Notes: generated from the sequence alone by a model not told the origin. A stretch of DNA of 64,000 nt from Portulaca oleracea (GCA_029582165.1 CM055874.1:31316383-31380382); one strand, 5' to 3'. Shown: positions 43,335 through 54,784, counted from the stretch's first letter. Program-made: numbers and translations.

Positions 43335-45114
43335 TACGTATCGGTGACCGGGCGAAACTCAAGAATCTATGTTCCCCTAGTGGAATTCCAAACTCATGCA
43401 ACCATGAGCAAAGAAGATGTTGGCATCTATGCGCTTGAAGAAAAATTTAAAGTGTCATTTACTTTAAATTCAACTTAAAGTGCTAAAACAAGCAGTAGCA
43501 TGCAAGTCGTCTCAACAACAACATGCTATAAAAAAAAGCTTGTAGAAGAAATAAAACATACCGAGATATGATAGTGGAAGAAGCCATCACTTTTTAATAA
43601 AAGTCGAAAATACAAACAAAAAAAGAAGAAAATCCAGAAAACAAGAAGAAGGCCAACGAGGAGCTCCAATTGATAAGCACAAGAGCTCGGTTAGCACAGC
43701 CACGTGCCATGCCCTCATCGATCGACCTTGGGGGTATCTACAATTATTGTGATCAGACTTGTCTCTTGCATGGCCTGCAAAAGCTGGAGTAAATGCAAAG
43801 ATTCCTCTCTTCTCTCTAGTGTTCTGAACCGCATCGGGTTTGGTGCCAAGCTTTCATAGCCGGGATTGTGGTTAAGTATAAGGTGGATGAAATCCCGACC
43901 CGCCATCACCGGTCAAAAACCGCTCACCCACTCGTTTTCAAGAATCATTACACCTTCACAAAAGGTGGGGTGGTGAGCATCACACTATCGTGGCCTCGGC
44001 GAGCCATCCTTGTTGGAGTAAGGAGAGGCTTGGGACTTGTCAACGACCTCAAAGGCCTCGAGACCGGATTGGGTCATCCCGGGGATGAAGGAAAGGAGGT
44101 ATCAAGTCTCGGATGTAACCCAAGTCAATAACTTGCAAGGGGGAAGGCGTTCAAAGGTTAGAAATGCGCATACCTTCACATTTTTTGTCATAACTCCTTC
44201 AATATAACTCCAATGGGTCTTAAATTTTGGGAGCTTAAAGTACACACCGAGAGCTTTCCATCGATATATTATTGGCCTAAAAAGGAGTTCGTATGAAGAA
44301 GTTATGCGAGTTAGAACTCGGCAGAAAAATCCAGTTTAAAATGCTGGCTGCGTTTTCTTCACGCTGGCAGCTCCTGGGCAATTTCCAGTCATTTGTTGCG
44401 CGTGTTTTTTTTCTTTTCTCCCAGCTTTCTTCTCATTTCCCTTTTATTTGTTTTGGGTTGTAATGACAAATTTGTAATATTTATCTTCTTCATTTTTCCC
44501 TTTCCTTCAAATACTCCCCATTTGCAATGGAAGAGAACAACTTTGAAGATATTGAATGAAGCTAGGGTTTTCTCCCAAATTTTCTCCCAAATCTTGTTTT
44601 TACTTTATCCATTGTTAATGGTGGTGTTAGCAAGTCAATTCCTTTATGGATTAGTGGTGATTATCTTTATCTAATCTTGGTGGGGTTGTAGTTCTTGGGG
44701 GTGGAATCCTCCATTACCAAGTTCATATCAAGTGTTCAAGGTCCATTGAAGGTTTCCGGGTTTGCAAAAGCTGGAGTAAATGCAAGATTCCTCTCTTCTC
44801 TCTAGTGCCCGGTCGACCTAGGGAAAGAAGGAGCCTTTGTCTTTTCTCCATACTTGTTGCCAAGGGCTCGAGTGAATGCAGAGATTCCTCTCTTCTCTCT
44901 AGTGTCCGACCGGCCTGGGGAAAGAAGGAGCCTTTGTCTTTTCTCCATGTTTGTTTCCAAGAGTTCAAGCTTACACATTTTCAAGGAGGAGCGGCTAGCT
45001 AGGTGTGCTCAATAAGGAGGGGTGGTCTTCTCAAGAAAGGTGCATCAAGTTCCCAAATAAGGGCATTTTCCCAATAATCATGCTGGCGAAATCTCAGGAA
45101 TAAGAGCCGCTAGC
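43335..45114 (+). other. No gene; partial duplications
   Basis: The block GCAAAAGCTGGAGTAAATGC with ATTCCTCTCTTCTCTCTAGTG occurs near 43776 and 44763. A related block, GAATGCAGAGATTCCTCTC, occurs near 44873. The last two copies are followed by the same GGGAAAGAAGGAGCCTTTGTC stretch about 110 bp apart. A pyrimidine-rich stretch is at 44390-44600. No ORF with a domain. Confidence 0.5.
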
Positions 45115-45365
45115 GTGGTCTCATCGGCATTGAATTGTCGTCATCATCATCAACAGCTGCCAGCCTCGCGTCTGGTTAGTCTCGGCATTGAATTGCCATC
45201 ATCATCATCATCAACAGCTTCCAGCCTTGCGACTGGTTAGTCTCGGCATTGAATTGCCATTATCATCATCAATGGCTTCCAGCCTCGTGTCTGGTTAGTC
45301 TCGGTATTGAATTGCCATCATCATCATCAATGGTTTCCAGACTCACGTCTGGTTAGTCTCGGCAT
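45115..45365. repeat. Tandem repeat of 58-61 bp, four units
   Basis: Units carry CTCGGCATTGAATTGCC, a CAT run and CCAGCCTCGCGTCTGGTTAGT. They differ by number of CAT triplets and point changes. Confidence 0.85.
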
Positions 45366-46175
45366 CTGGCCTCGCGTCCAGTTTGTCATCATCGCCATAA
45401 AAAATCCAAAAGTTGGGTAGCCCATCGGCGTAAGTCCCCATCAGCATCAGAGTCGTCGGCAGAGTTTCGGTGAAGTCTCAACAACTAGTGCCATCGGCAG
45501 AGTTTCGGTGCATTCCCAATCTTGAGCCACCGGCAGAGTTTTGGTGAAGTCTTAACCCCCAGGGCCATCGACATCGCGATCGGTGAAGTCCCTCGACATT
45601 GAATATGGCAACAATCATCAATATCAACATTGGAAAAGACTGGAACCGACACCAAGAAAGACTGGAAACGACACTGGGAAAGACTAGAAAAACATTCATC
45701 AACTCCAAGAGCCATCGACATCGTGTCCGATGAAGTCTCTCCAACAAGTAAGGCGTCATTCTAGCTTGAGATCACCTATTGGCGTAAGTTCGCCAACCGC
45801 GACACACACAGGACTTAGCTTCCAAGTGTCAGCCCACACCTTCAAGTAGGGCGCCTTCAGCGCCCGAGATCATTTCTAGTAGGACATCATCAGATATCCG
45901 AGATCACTCCAAGTAGGGCGTCATTCTCGCCCGAGATCAACACACAATACGCAAAACTCATCAACATTCATGTAGAGCATCATTCTTGCTCGAGATCATC
46001 ATCAAAGAGGCACACGCCGCTATAACCACGATGCAGGACTCAGCTTCCAAGCATCACCCCAGGCTTTGCACTCCACAAAGTCATATCTACGGGCTTTGCA
46101 TTCCAAAGTCATATCTTAACCGGTGTCCATCAAATCAAGTCTACTTCGATTTTCCTCCTATCCTCGGACTCAATT
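45366..46175. repeat. Further short degenerate repeats before the polypurine tract
   Basis: CATCGGCAGAGTTTCGGTG recurs at about 45450-45550. GTAGGGCG...CCGAGATCA recurs at about 45840-45990. No gene. Confidence 0.55.
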
Positions 46176-46185
46176 AAAGTGGGGG
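46176..46185 (+). promoter_or_regulatory. Polypurine tract before the host B LTR
   Basis: Plus-strand AAAGTGGGGG followed by CTCTC and then TGTAGACACTGG at 46191. This is the expected order for the 3' side of an internal region on the plus strand. Confidence 0.6.
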
Positions 46186-46190
46186 CTCTC

Positions 46191-49024
46191 TGTAGACACT
46201 GGATTTTGTCACATAAATATATATCTTAACTATATAAATATGAAGCAGAAATAAAGAAGAAGTCAGTCGACGAGCTAGTTCAGACATTGGATTTTAGCAT
46301 AGATTTTATATACTTTTAATGTAATTTTTATTATGTCCTTTTTATGTATTTTTAATTAGATAATTAGGAATTAGAAAATAAGGGAAGACCCATGCAAGCC
46401 TTAAGATCAAGTATCAGAGGTCGCGAGATCGAACCTTCACAAGAGCACTCAAAAACACTCACAAAAGCTAAATAAACACATGCATTTGCCGTCTAGTGTG
46501 AATGGCATGTTCCCTAGGCGAGCTCTCTCCTCACCCCACCGTTCATGCATGCATGGACGAGAAGGATTCGCCCCCCAGCTTGGTGGTCGGTCGGCCTTGG
46601 GAGCTCCGTACACACGTGGTTAATTAACCACGAGCCACCGTCTACAGTAGCTCATCCCCTCTAGCCGCCTTGCCTTCTGTGCCAGCTTGACTACGTGAAT
46701 GCATGTACATGTATGTGCATAAATGTATGTCCTCTACCTACTCACCTCTACTCCTACAAATACCATCCCTCTCCAAGCCATTTCACTCACCAACTCACTC
46801 ATCCTCTCTCCCTCTTTACTCATTCTCTTACTCATTCTTCCATTCTCTCTAATCTCTCTATCTCTTATCATATCCATCTTCTATTGTATACAACCTTTAT
46901 CATATCCTATCTTCCATTCATAATTACCATCTTCCATCCTCATAAAACCCCTAAACACTCATCCTATTCTATTCATCCTAAACCCCACAAAAAACCCTAG
47001 CCCTAAACACATTCAAAACCACAAAACGAAGCCTTCTTACTACTCTCTTTCCACCCTCTTTCTTATCATCTTTTCTATCATCATCTTGGCAATTTGAGAG
47101 GAGTTTTCTAAGAGCATGAAAGAGGATTCATCAAGCATCAAAAGGCTAGGCAAGTTTTTCCCAACAAGGGTAGCAATGTTAGCTTTTAAGTGTTCTTCCT
47201 TTCTTGTGAATAATTGTGTTTGTAGTTTTTTCATCTTGTATATTACATTCTTGTTGCATGATTCAATGAAATAATTCTATAAAGTATTCCTTCAATTTCC
47301 TTCGAAACTTTATCGAAAGCACATTTAAAACTTTTAGTAAAGTCTTTCCTTTAGTGAGAGGCAAACTCTTAAAGTTTACTTTTCCAGTTCGTAGCCTTAC
47401 CCCCGGATCCATTCTTGAGTTTCACAGGCGGAGTCTTTCTTTATTTTCCTTTTGGTTTTGTCTTGGCCTTTCCCTTAAAAAGTCGGGTGTCGGCTCCCAT
47501 TTCGAACTAAAATACATCGAGGACTGGATAAACTACGTTTAACGTGGTTTTACAATGTATCGATGCAACTTTAGGGTTTTCTTTCTTATATTTCTAAATA
47601 ATGGTTGCATAAATCACTCTCTTCCGAGCTTAACATTTAAATGAGCAAATGGGGTTATGTTTAGAAGAGTTGAGAACAAGTGGATGTTCACTCTTAAAGG
47701 TTTAATTCCATGACTTATAAAATGCATAAGCAAAGGGAAAGTGATTTTACAAAATATTATTCATGAAATATATGATAGACTTCCTTAAAGAGTTTTTTAA
47801 AGGTTAAACCCCAGCACAAATCATCGAATCACACCCGAATCCAAACGTGGAAATTCGGAAGCCCGAACGGCGAGGAAAAATGTCCACAATGACTCTTTTG
47901 TGATTTTATGCGCAACTCTTTTATGTAATGTAATATTCCACTAATGTAGACTTATGTCTTATGCGAAAATGTGCAAGTTATTTTTATGCAACATGTTCAT
48001 ATATATTGTATATTGTGGGATTAATCCCAATTCCCCAAAAGACGATAAAAGAATTTAAATGTAGGAATTAATATTGAACACAATTTCATGACAGGGAGGG
48101 ATAGGCAAAGTTTATGATACGTAATTTTCCTGGGATGAGAAAAATGTATCTGGATTTCAGAATAAGTTCTAGTGATTTTGCACGATCGCCTTGAGGCCAT
48201 CAAGAAAGTTAGGTGATACCCCCTGCTTGCTAGGGTGATTATCTAGCTGAACTCTTGCCCTTTATTGAAGGGTAAGCCACCACTCAGGGTTGCTGAGAGT
48301 GGGCGATGTATTTTATTTTCATGTTTCCTTTTTATTATTCAGTTTTTGCAATGTTTACTTTTAATAATATGAGTAGCTAATTTCTTTTGTTTGGGGGATA
48401 AACTCGATGTCTTTCGATTGAATTTGAATACAATCTCGGTGTTAGGCTATCTTTTTATTCGTTTAATCTGCATGTATTGTATGTCATGGTAAAATCTGGC
48501 TAACCGCCTTTTACTTGGTATTAGATTTTTGATAACAGAACGAAAGTTTGAGTCTTGAATTGGAAAGGCGTAGATCAAATAGGTTTAGAAGATAGTTAGA
48601 AATAATTATTCTTGCCTAGGGTCAATTTATAATCAGTTCTTTATCTTTGATTGGTTTAAATAGTTAGAAATAATGTTTAGTTCAACCACTGTAACTCACT
48701 TCGAATCGAAAGATTGCTGTGATAAGGCCTAGATAGATTATAGACCCCGAATTATCTTGTTACCTACACCGGGATTGTTGATAATTTGACTGATTGACTA
48801 GAGTGGACTCCCCTGAACACCTTTAATCATCTGTTAAAAACCCTAAAAATTCATGCTTTCTTAGTCTAGTGTTTTAAAAAACTTTACAACAAACCTTGGA
48901 TCGACCTGGCATTCTTTGTAGTAAACTAGTTCAGTGCGTGGTTGAACGCAAATCCCTGAGAGAGAACGATATTCAGACCTGTACAGTTGCGGTACACAGA
49001 CACCTTATTTGTTTAGGTTTGTCA
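46191..49024 (+). repeat. Putative LTR of host element B
   Basis: Begins TGTAGACACTGG, a start I associate with Tat-type LTRs, and ends TTTGTCA six bases before a PBS. The length of 2,834 bp is long but acceptable for this branch. No second copy is in the window, so boundaries are not confirmed and two adjoining LTR pieces are possible. Unusually, it has internal-type sequence on both sides (polypurine tract left, PBS and gag right). No ORF with a domain; a C/T-rich stretch is at 46740-46990. Confidence 0.5.
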
Positions 49025-49030
49025 AGTTTT

Positions 49031-49048
49031 TGGCGCCGTTGCCGGGGA
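49031..49048 (+). promoter_or_regulatory. Primer binding site of host B (tRNA-Asp)
   Basis: Plus-strand TGGCGCCGTTGCCGGGGA, same 18 bases as the minus-strand sites of elements O, I and T. Confidence 0.9.
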
Positions 49049-49167
49049 CTTGTTTCCCCAACTGCCATTAGACGAACGCGCTCTAGGTGACTAGGTTTTT
49101 ATTGCTTTTCTTTAAACCCTAAACAAATCAAATTAAAATTAAAAATTTTTAAAATCTAAAAAAAAAT

Positions 49168-49475
49168 ATGGTAATGCTTTGTTTTCCTCAAGATGAACGT
49201 GAATTATTTTGGCGATTTTTTGAGCGACTAATCGCTGCTCCTGTCCCAGATCATATCACGTTAGGAGAACCTCAAATTCTTGATATTGTTTTTGAAGGTG
49301 TGAATGTAGAAACTCGTAATCTTCTAAATTATTTAGGTCTTCGTGATAAAGCTTTTAATGAAGCTTTGAAATTACTTGGATTGCTTGCAGATGACACCTA
49401 TAAATTTGAAACTTCTTATTGTATATCTGAGTACCCTAATCCTTGTGCCTTTCATGCTACTTCCTACATGCAATC
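49168..49475 (+). pseudogene. gag-like ORF of host element B, truncated by element T
   Basis: Starts with ATG 120 bp after the PBS and reads about 103 codons with ELFWRFFERL, ILDIVFEGVNVETRN, LGLLADDTY and SEYPNPCAF. It is homologous to 1-288. At about 49475 it enters the remnant LTR of element T, which supplies a false C-terminus to 49524. The full ORF must have been longer; its continuation is not evident after 55038. The family is unnamed to me. Confidence 0.6.
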
Positions 49476-49560
49476 TCGTAAAAATGATGAAAAAGACTTG
49501 GAAACGAGCCAAAAGAGAAAGTAAAAAGGCGTTATTTAGGCCCAAAATCGGGATTAAACA
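49476..49560 (-). repeat. Truncated 3' LTR remnant of element T
   Basis: About 85 bp matching the last part of 53383-55038 with a few C-to-T and other changes, ending TTAAACA beside the polypurine tract. Its left edge is inside the gag-like ORF of host B. Confidence 0.85.
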
Positions 49561-49598
49561 CCCCCGCACACTTGAACTTTTGCTCGTCCCGAGCAAAA
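49561..49598 (-). promoter_or_regulatory. Polypurine tract and hairpin, element T
   Basis: The minus strand reads AAGTGTGCGGGGG at 49561-49573. Beside it are perfect 9-bp arms TTTTGCTCG (49578-49586) and CGAGCAAAA (49590-49598), the same hairpin as element O at 2056-2074. Confidence 0.85.
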
Positions 49599-51387
49599 CA
49601 AAACAAAACAAACCAAAAACTAAACACCAACTCCTCTGTCGTGGGACGAAACGAGTGCATTTAGCGTATGCACCAAGCCCTTTAAACCCCTCGACAGCCC
49701 GGGTGGACGAGGTGGTCTCGTGAGGGTTTGTAGCGGCTATACCCACAAAAGCCAAAGAAAAAGGAAAAAAGGGAAGAGAAGAGGTGAAAAACCAAAACAA
49801 AAACCGAAAAAGAAAGAAAGAAAGAACTTGCTTGTTAAAAGAATCGTGCAATCAACTACAAGAAATCAAGGCTAATCAACAAAAAGGAGCGGATACGAGC
49901 ATATCAAGGACACCTAATCCAAAGCATTGTCAATCTTTGAGATTTTCGACTACCAAACACTTCCTACAAAACAAGGTCCTTTGTGCACAAGTGCTAGTGT
50001 ATCCTAGTTGATTCTGATTGATCCGAAGTAAAAATCACCACCCGAGCTCATTTCAAAGCGAACAAGATTAGCAAAGAGTCACCCTCCCCCGCTTATGTCG
50101 CCCTTGGCTTGGTGAGGGCCACAGGAGATGCAAGGGAAGGTTCCTCACTTCATTACAATTAACTTTCACTTGGGTTGGGTTTTAGAATTTAAGGCCCAAC
50201 ATTTCAACTTAGCTTAACAAAGGTTGGCGATAGCTTTTCGGGAATTGAACGGCCCATAACGAGGTTTACCCTCCCCAAACGGGTTTTTCCGTACGCCTCA
50301 TCGTTACGAAAACGAAGTGAAGGGGTAAGAGTGTCGCGCCGCTCATACAGGTCCCATGTAGGTAGACTGACTTTAGGATGGTTAATGTCGGGTTTGATCG
50401 ACAAAAACCAATTAATTCAATTTAATTAGGTTTCACTTTTCCAACAAGCTCGAGGGTGAAAAACTAAGTCCCACGGTTTCAAAAAGGAAGTGAAAACACA
50501 AGAACCTCATTTTGCAATCAACGAAGGGAATCTAATTAAATAAGTCATGGCAACACCTGAACTAGGGCCTACAACGCTCCTACCGGCTTCTTTTAAGAAG
50601 ATTAACAACGAGTTCGAGCCATTGACTACGCGATTCTAAAAACAAGGCAAAAACTAAAGGCAACCAGAAAACTTTAGGGTTTTTTCACAATTTTTCTCCA
50701 TTTTACTTTTCTCTTTTCACAATTTTTTTTAAAAATTTTAGCCTAAAAAGAACAAAAAGTAAATGCTAGGTGATCTACCCTTGAAACAAATATAACTCAC
50801 CCTGCCACACTTAAAACGCCACAATATCCTCATTATGGGAAGGGTGTCACATGAATAGGGTAAAGAACCTACAAAAAACACATAAAAACACCTAGCAAGA
50901 GAAACGGTGGCGACCCGAGCCCACACGGCTCCAACAACAAGAAAAACCCAACAAGCACATACTAGGGGCTCGCCACCGAAAAAAAGAATCAAGCATGCAT
51001 CATGGATAAACAATATAACACATTCAAAGAGAGTGGAAAGAGGTTACCTCGAGATCTTCAAATAGAACACTCTAAATCCATGATCCAAAAGAACCAAGCA
51101 TAAGGTTAGGAAAGGCAAATTAAAATACCTATATGCGTAGGTCCTAGCATGCTAGATTAGAAACATGAAAAAGAAACTAATAAAGAAAGGAAAGGAAATC
51201 AAGAAAAAGAAAGTATGGGTTACCTCCCATATAGTGCTTGTTTTAGGTCCCTAGCTTGACCTAATACCCATTTGATCCTTGAAAGACGTGGTACACAGGT
51301 CACGAACATCTTCCATCTCTTCCACCATTTTCTCTTCCTTCCCTTTCCAACATTTCCCCATTTTGCAAGCATAAAGGTCAAGATGAT
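49599..51387 (-). other. 3' region of element T, no gene
   Basis: Similar to 2075-4250 of element O. A decayed second tract and hairpin lies at about 50801-50838 (CCACAATA...CATTATGG with mismatches). No coding sequence. Confidence 0.65.
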
Positions 51388-52158
51388 CTAGCCAGTTTGT
51401 AGTTGACCTCGGGGAAAAGAGAGGTGACGGCTTCTTATGCTTTCTCTACCTTCGTTTCCTTCTCGTCTTCCAACATCTCCCAACCACATTATAGTAAACC
51501 AAACAAGTTGTTCCTCCGTGGGTCGAATCGAGTGAAATAGATGAGGAGCCAATTTAAACTCCACTTTAGTTGGTTCCCGGAATTTTGGAGCCTCGGGAAC
51601 AAGCATGGGTTGATCACGGTCATCTTCCTTCAATACTTCTTCTTCATTCTCAACCCTCTCTTTGAATTCTTCTTCATCAAAATTGTTCAATGTGATCAGG
51701 AAGTACTCAAACTCCGCTTGGGGAAAAGAAGACTCTAAAGATGTCGCATCGTCGATAATAAAATCATGAACCTCCATACGCTCAAAGGTAGGTTCCTCCA
51801 GGGGAATATCCTCTATCTCTCTAATAGAAGTCCCATCAATAAGATTAGTTAGGAAAACAACCTCACTACCGTCGGGCTCAACTTGAATTGGCTCAAGAAG
51901 GATCTCCTCCAAAGGACACTCACATGAAAGCTCAAAAGTATAAGGCTCTATTGAGCACCCATCTACTTCCTCATTGAATTCTCCCTCACTCAACTTCTCC
52001 TCATTCTCACTTTTGGTCTCTTCAAACACCACCTCCCTTTCTTCACTCATCTCCAACTCACTCTCTTTTTCTTCTTCTTCCAAACACCCCTCCTCCACAA
52101 AATTTGGTACTATGGCTTCTTCTTCACTCCGGAGGGTGATAAGATTCACTGGCACCAT
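51388..52158 (-). CDS. Acidic ORF of element T, pol linker without protease core
   Basis: 256 codons. The start (VNLITLRSEEEA) matches the ITLRSG block after gag in elements O and I. The middle (VVFLTNLIDG...IDDATSLES) matches the linker between protease and RT of element O (around 22700-22950). The DLGA protease region between these blocks is missing. A very Glu-rich stretch fills residues 25-70. The last 40 residues look random, after a frame change. It is an internal deletion product and no activity is expected. Confidence 0.6.
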   Translation of the reverse strand: MVPVNLITLRSEEEAIVPNFVEEGCLEEEEKESELEMSEEREVVFEETKSENEEKLSEGEFNEEVDGCSIEPYTFELSCECPLEEILLEPIQVEPDGSEVVFLTNLIDGTSIREIEDIPLEEPTFERMEVHDFIIDDATSLESSFPQAEFEYFLITLNNFDEEEFKERVENEEEVLKEDDRDQPMLVPEAPKFREPTKVEFKLAPHLFHSIRPTEEQLVWFTIMWLGDVGRREGNEGRESIRSRHLSFPRGQLQTG

Positions 52159-52409
52159 TGGGGTAGGTTGAGGTTGAGGTTAGATGGGGATGGGGATGGT
52201 TTGAGGAATATGATCTTGCTGAGCAATTTGGGCCCATTGATTTTCAATGCTCTCGAGACGAGCCTTATCATTCTCCTAGTTTTCCATAATTTGCTTCAGC
52301 ATTTTCTCAATGTTGGACACTTGAAATGGTTGGGATTTTGAAGTTGAGGGGTAGGTTGGTAGTAAGTGGGTTGGCAAACTTGTTGGTTTTGGTAGTTGGG
52401 TGAGAAATG
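52159..52409 (-). other. Degraded gag C-terminus, element T
   Basis: Sits between the gag ORF and the acidic ORF. Gln-rich codons appear in broken frames, and no zinc knuckle is seen. Confidence 0.4.
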
Positions 52410-53315
52410 TTAGACTTGTCGGGTAAATGGTTGAGTCTCCTGCATAATTCCCAATTGGTTGATTGCTCCATTAGATACCATCTTTTGTTGTATCTCTTGG
52501 ACGACGCCCATAAGGAGTTTGGTAATAGGTTCGCTCTCCAAGGAATAGCCTCCACTTCCTGAACTCCGGCGGCTTCCCCAAGAAGGAGAATGTTGAAATA
52601 ATTCATGAAGGAAGACGTTTGCTTGATGCTCGGTCTTCATAAGAAACATTCCTCCCGATGCAAAGTCAATCAACTCTTTGAGATCATCTTGAAGCCCATG
52701 GTAAAGCTGATGTAACAATAACCAATCTGGCTGATTGTGATGCGGACATCGCCTTTGGAGACTTTTGTACCTTGCCCATGATTGAAAGAGAGTTTCTCCC
52801 GGCTCTTGCTTGAAGTTTAAGATGGCTTGTCGAAGCCTATGCGTCTCATTGGCCGGGAAAAAATGATGAAGAAAATCCCGGCTCAATGCGTCCCAAGTAT
52901 TGTATGGGTCGGGCGGCCAAATATTGAGCCACATCTTAACTTTTCCCTCCAAAGTGAGAGGGAAGAGCTTCAATTTCAAGTACTTCGAAGATACCTCTAG
53001 CATATGCACAAAACCAATCCGATCTTCAAATCTTCTGATATGATTGACGGGATCCTCGAAGCCATCTCCGTGGAATTGGTTTCTCTCAAAGGCATCCAAC
53101 AGGCATGGTTTGAACTCAATTGTTGCAGTGGGTGGTAATGGCGGTAGGATGATAGGGTTGCCTCCCGTACCCGATGATGGAACGGAGTATGATAGGAGGG
53201 TACAGGATGAACCAGCTTGGCCCTCAGCCATTAGAACTTGAAAACCTCCTACAAGAAATGAAGAAGCATCAAATTCATTGGAATTGGAACAAACTAATTT
53301 CAAGCATGAAAGCAA
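52410..53315 (-). CDS. gag: gag of element T (capsid)
   Basis: 301 codons. The likely start is the internal Met at about 53231 (MAEGQAG), which lines up with MADGEK of element O. Capsid blocks: FERNQFHGDGFEDPVNHIRRFED, LKLKLFPLTLEGKVKMWLN, WDALSRDFLHHFFPANETHRLRQAI, NFKQEPGETLFQSWARYK, SLQRRCPHHNQPDW. It lacks the zinc knuckle seen in element O. It is the only gag in the window whose capsid frame is unbroken, so this non-autonomous element could have supplied particle protein while lacking enzymes. Confidence 0.8.
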   Translation of the reverse strand: MLSCLKLVCSNSNEFDASSFLVGGFQVLMAEGQAGSSCTLLSYSVPSSGTGGNPIILPPLPPTATIEFKPCLLDAFERNQFHGDGFEDPVNHIRRFEDRIGFVHMLEVSSKYLKLKLFPLTLEGKVKMWLNIWPPDPYNTWDALSRDFLHHFFPANETHRLRQAILNFKQEPGETLFQSWARYKSLQRRCPHHNQPDWLLLHQLYHGLQDDLKELIDFASGGMFLMKTEHQANVFLHELFQHSPSWGSRRSSGSGGYSLESEPITKLLMGVVQEIQQKMVSNGAINQLGIMQETQPFTRQV

Positions 53316-53361
53316 TCTAAACTACTCTTAACCAAAGGAACCTAAAGCTAGGAGCGCTTGC

Positions 53362-53379
53362 TCCCCGGCAACGGCGCCA
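53362..53379 (-). promoter_or_regulatory. Primer binding site of element T (tRNA-Asp)
   Basis: The minus strand reads TGGCGCCGTTGCCGGGGA, 3 bp from the LTR that starts at 53383. Confidence 0.93.
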
Positions 53380-54401
53380 TTTTGTGTAACGTGGTTTTGT
53401 AGACCGCGGTTTTTTATCGTTCTTCTCGAGGAGCTAGGGGCCTTGGCTAAAGGTATTGGTCAAGAACAGGTCTAGATCACTAAGGTACAAAAGGTGAGGG
53501 TAGGATAAATAATCTAAGCGGACACGATGAAAAAAAGAACTAAGGTCAAGTCAAAGGGCAAATGGGCTTCGGAGGCTTTTCGGGACACAAAAGGGAACAA
53601 GGAGACGGGTTTCGCAATAAGAGAATAACAAGAGAGGACCATCAAGTGGAAATTCCGCTAAAAAATACAAACCGGGCTTCCTCTTTCAAGGATAGTCCGG
53701 ATTAACTTCCTCAAAGTCCACTACGGACCCGGAAGGTTAATGAAATGAAATTCCCTTGTTAGTCTCTACTCACTCTCGTGAGCGAGTGCTAACTTTCCCA
53801 ATTCCAACCTTCCAACACAAGTGTTGGATGTATTCGGGAGCTTTCGGACCCAAATACATCCCACTTGAGGGAAGGATTGGAGTGGGAAAGTGATTTCCCC
53901 CCTAATTACTCACTAAAATTGCTAACCCATTCATAATTACCCATTCACACCATTAATTACCCGTACCCCATTAGGATTCTAGCCACTACTCATCACAACT
54001 ATCAAACTAGCATCAACAAAACCAACCCTAAACATGGATTCTAGCAAGGGATAAGCAAAACTTAACCAAAGCAATTAAAATAACAACAAGAACATCAAAG
54101 TAATAAAGAAGCAATTAAAGGAAAACAATTAAATCAACAAGTAATAACAAAAGAGATTAAGGAATTCACCTATCAAAGGAGTAATGAGCAAGATGAACAA
54201 GAAAAGAAGAGGTTCAATCAACAATACTTCAATCTTCAATTCAAAACCCAAATCAAAGTAACAATTTCAATGGAAATCTCACTATCACTCACTAATTAAA
54301 CCCTAATTACTACCAAAAAGCTAACCAAGGCCAACCTTAGACTAACTCTCCCTAAAGAGACTCTCTCTCCCTAGACTCCCCTCTGAATTCGCAGCTTGGA
54401 G

Positions 54402-54409
54402 CTTATATA
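54402..54409 (-). promoter_or_regulatory. TATA box of the element T LTR
   Basis: The minus strand reads TTTGTATATAAGCTCC, a strong plant TATA match, 64 bp downstream of the dyad array. Confidence 0.65.
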
Positions 54410-54473
54410 CAAAGCATGACAGTTGCCCAAAACGCAGCGTACAGCCGGCTTAACAAACGCGTAGAAATAGGGA

Positions 54474-54784
54474 GATAGCGTGCGCGGTCCTACTGGTCGC
54501 GGGCGCGGTCCTGCGAGAAGTGGTGAGGAGATTTTAGTGTATGCAAGATAGGGGGCGCTGTCTTCCAGATAGCGGGCGCTATCGCCGTTTGGCCAAGAAG
54601 GTCGCGGGCACGACAAAAGATGTAGCGGGCGCGATGTCTTCCCAACTACCCCTTCCTTGGTTGCTTTCAAGTGTAGGTCGCGGGCGCTACCTCCGCTGTA
54701 GCGGGCGTGACCCTCAGCTGCCCAATCTTCCTCCCTCCATTCGAGGTTGTAACGCCCGTTACCAAATCTGTAGCGGGTGTTACG
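54474..54784. repeat. Array of five paired dyads in the element T LTR
   Basis: Ten copies of an xGCG-GG-CGCx type dyad with equivalent bases at 54478, 54499, 54551, 54572, 54604, 54625, 54680, 54701, 54752 and 54773. Every pair is exactly 21 bp apart. Perfect cases are GATAGCGGGCGCTATC (54568-54583) and GTAACGCCCGTTAC (54749-54762). Pair spacing is 53-76 bp. Confidence 0.9.
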
